Shown piece by piece: positions 50,948 through 52,085 of a stretch of DNA of 52,085 bases; position 1 is the first letter of the stretch; each line of letters starts with the position of its first letter. This DNA is from Verrucomicrobiota bacterium (GTDB lineage Bacteria; Verrucomicrobiota; Verrucomicrobiia; Limisphaerales; J093). The notes beneath the pieces are model-generated. The model was not told where the DNA came from. It saw only the letters and a list, made by a program, of their open reading frames with translations, and ran no database searches. The position numbers and the translations under genes are program-made. Location of the stretch: the NCBI GenBank assembly GCA_022710935.1, contig JAKLFY010000045.1, positions 1 through 52,085 of the forward strand. The letters are read 5' to 3'.

Positions 50948-52045
50948 ATGAACTCGTCTTCATTTCTCAATCGATGCGTCTCAGCCGGATTGGCCGCGGG
51001 AGTCCTGGTCGGATTCGCGGTCATGGGGCCGCAGGCGTTTGCCGCGGGGGATCCTGCGATTGTCCATTCGGAGATCATTGTGCCGAATCCGCCCTTTGCC
51101 AGCAGTCACGCCTCGACGATTGTCGAGACACCCGACGGCCTGGTGGCCGCCTGGTTCGGCGGGAGCGAGGAGGGGGCGCCCGACGTCAGCATCTGGCTCT
51201 CACGCAACGAAGGTGGGACGGGGTGGTCCGCACCCGAGGAAGTCGCCAACGGCACCGACCCGCGCGAGTTCCGCCGCTACCCGTGCTGGAATCCCGTCCT
51301 GTTCCTGCGCAAGAACGGCCAGTTGCTGCTCTTCTACAAGGTCGGCCCCAGCCCCTCCACCTGGTGGGGCATGGTCCGCATGTCCACCGACAACGGCAAG
51401 ACCTGGGTCAAGGCGGGTCGCCTGCCCGCAGGCTATGTCGGGCCGGTTCGGAACAAACCGATCGAGATGGCGGACGGCACATTGCTGTGCGGCTCGAGTT
51501 CGGAGGACAAAGGATGGCGGGTCCGCATGGAGTGGGCGAAGGATCCTTTCGGCATCTGGTCCTGCGGCCCGTATCTGAATGCGGCGTTCACGGTGGCCGT
51601 GATTCAACCGACCATCCTGAGGCATGGATCCGGGACCTACCAATTGCTGTGCCGGTCAAAACAGGGACGGGTCATGACCTGTTGGTCCCGGGACAACGGC
51701 CAAACCTGGAGTCCGATGGACCGCACCTCGCTGCCGAACCCCAACAGCGCGATTGACGGAGTGACGCTCGATGACGGGCGCCAGCTCCTGATCTACAACC
51801 ACACCGACAAGGGCCGGGGCGTCCTGAACGCCGCCATCTCGACCGACGGCAAGATGTGGGAAGCCGTGTGCGAACTCGAAAACGAGCCGGACAGCGAGTT
51901 CTCGTACCCGGCTGCGATCCTGACCAAAGACGGCTTCGTCCACGTGACCTACACCTGGAAACGCGAGCGCATCAAACATGTCGTGCTTGACCCCTCCCGG
52001 TTCAACGGACGCGTCATGGTGGATGGCCGGTGGCCCGCACCCTAG
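50948..52045 (+). CDS. Secreted sialidase-like (BNR/Asp-box) protein
   Basis: A 365-aa product with a signal peptide (MNSSSFLNRCVSAGLAAGVL, cut near AFAAGD). Asp-box repeats S-x-D-x-G-x-x-W are visible: STDNGKTWVKA, SRDNGQTWSPM and STDGKMWEAV. The N-terminal FASSHASTIVETPDGLVAAW and FGGSEEGAPDVSIWLSR fit the exo-alpha-sialidase / neuraminidase-like beta-propeller family. Whether the substrate is sialic acid is not known; many relatives act on other polysaccharide sugars. The window ends 40 bp beyond. In the 206 bp before it I see nothing else apart from two more heptamers (cttgaac) at 50801. Confidence 0.85.
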   Translation: MNSSSFLNRCVSAGLAAGVLVGFAVMGPQAFAAGDPAIVHSEIIVPNPPFASSHASTIVETPDGLVAAWFGGSEEGAPDVSIWLSRNEGGTGWSAPEEVANGTDPREFRRYPCWNPVLFLRKNGQLLLFYKVGPSPSTWWGMVRMSTDNGKTWVKAGRLPAGYVGPVRNKPIEMADGTLLCGSSSEDKGWRVRMEWAKDPFGIWSCGPYLNAAFTVAVIQPTILRHGSGTYQLLCRSKQGRVMTCWSRDNGQTWSPMDRTSLPNPNSAIDGVTLDDGRQLLIYNHTDKGRGVLNAAISTDGKMWEAVCELENEPDSEFSYPAAILTKDGFVHVTYTWKRERIKHVVLDPSRFNGRVMVDGRWPAP

Positions 52046-52085
52046 CTCGCAAACCTCATGCCGCGTCCGCGATCCGTCAGACGCC

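Noticed and set aside
1-52085. CRISPR arrays, riboswitches, rRNA genes
   Set aside because: No regularly spaced repeats with unique spacers, no recognisable riboswitch core and no rRNA segments were seen.

Overview
This is a GC-rich bacterial chromosome segment, most likely from the phylum Verrucomicrobiota. The inference rests on gene content: a prepilin-type protein with an AFTLIELL leader, a Tat-exported Gfo/Idh/MocA oxidoreductase, a secreted sulfatase, an AGE-family epimerase, a sialidase-like protein, a GreA factor with a very long N-terminal extension as in Chlamydia, and a stand-alone DUF5679 zinc ribbon. No rRNA or marker gene fixes the lineage more precisely.

Region 1 (1 to about 15,850) looks like the integrase end of a genomic island beside a tRNA-Val(CAC). 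It holds a P1 DarB-like DNA methyltransferase-helicase with two small coupled partners, a truncated SPPY-type DNA methyltransferase, an excisionase-like HTH protein, two cargo genes (prepilin-like protein, GH29-like hydrolase), a second excisionase-like HTH gene, a tyrosine integrase, and a 109-aa protein that duplicates only the integrase's N-terminal segment. Inside the island sits a complete RIT (recombinase-in-trio) element: three ATGA-coupled tyrosine recombinase genes between 101-bp perfectly identical inverted repeats, inserted into the 3' end of another excisionase-like HTH gene with a shared 6-bp core.

Region 2 (16-32 kb) is ordinary chromosome: a Gfo/Idh/MocA oxidoreductase, two paralogous ABC-2-like permeases without an ATPase nearby, a histone-deacetylase-family protein, a uroporphyrinogen-decarboxylase-like methyltransferase, an SLC13/ArsB-type permease, an amidohydrolase, ribosome hibernation factor, an MFS transporter, a two-domain nucleoside diphosphate kinase, a DUF5679 protein and an acyl-CoA synthetase.

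Region 3 (32-52 kb) holds HrpA, split by an in-frame TGA, a sulfatase, an IS remnant, an exported small protein, a YdjI/YdjG-like SPFH plus zinc-ribbon pair running into rnc, a secreted protein, an AGE epimerase, long GreA, RsmB, a transposase-domain protein, a PhoU-like protein and a sialidase-like protein.

Non-coding structure is rich. There are three copies of a 133-184 bp element with terminal inverted repeats and internal tetraloop hairpins, three copies of a 42-43 bp hairpin repeat that supplies the last codons of neighbouring genes, two 35-bp arrays of five heptamers, and 10-bp-phased repeats between the integrase and the tRNA.
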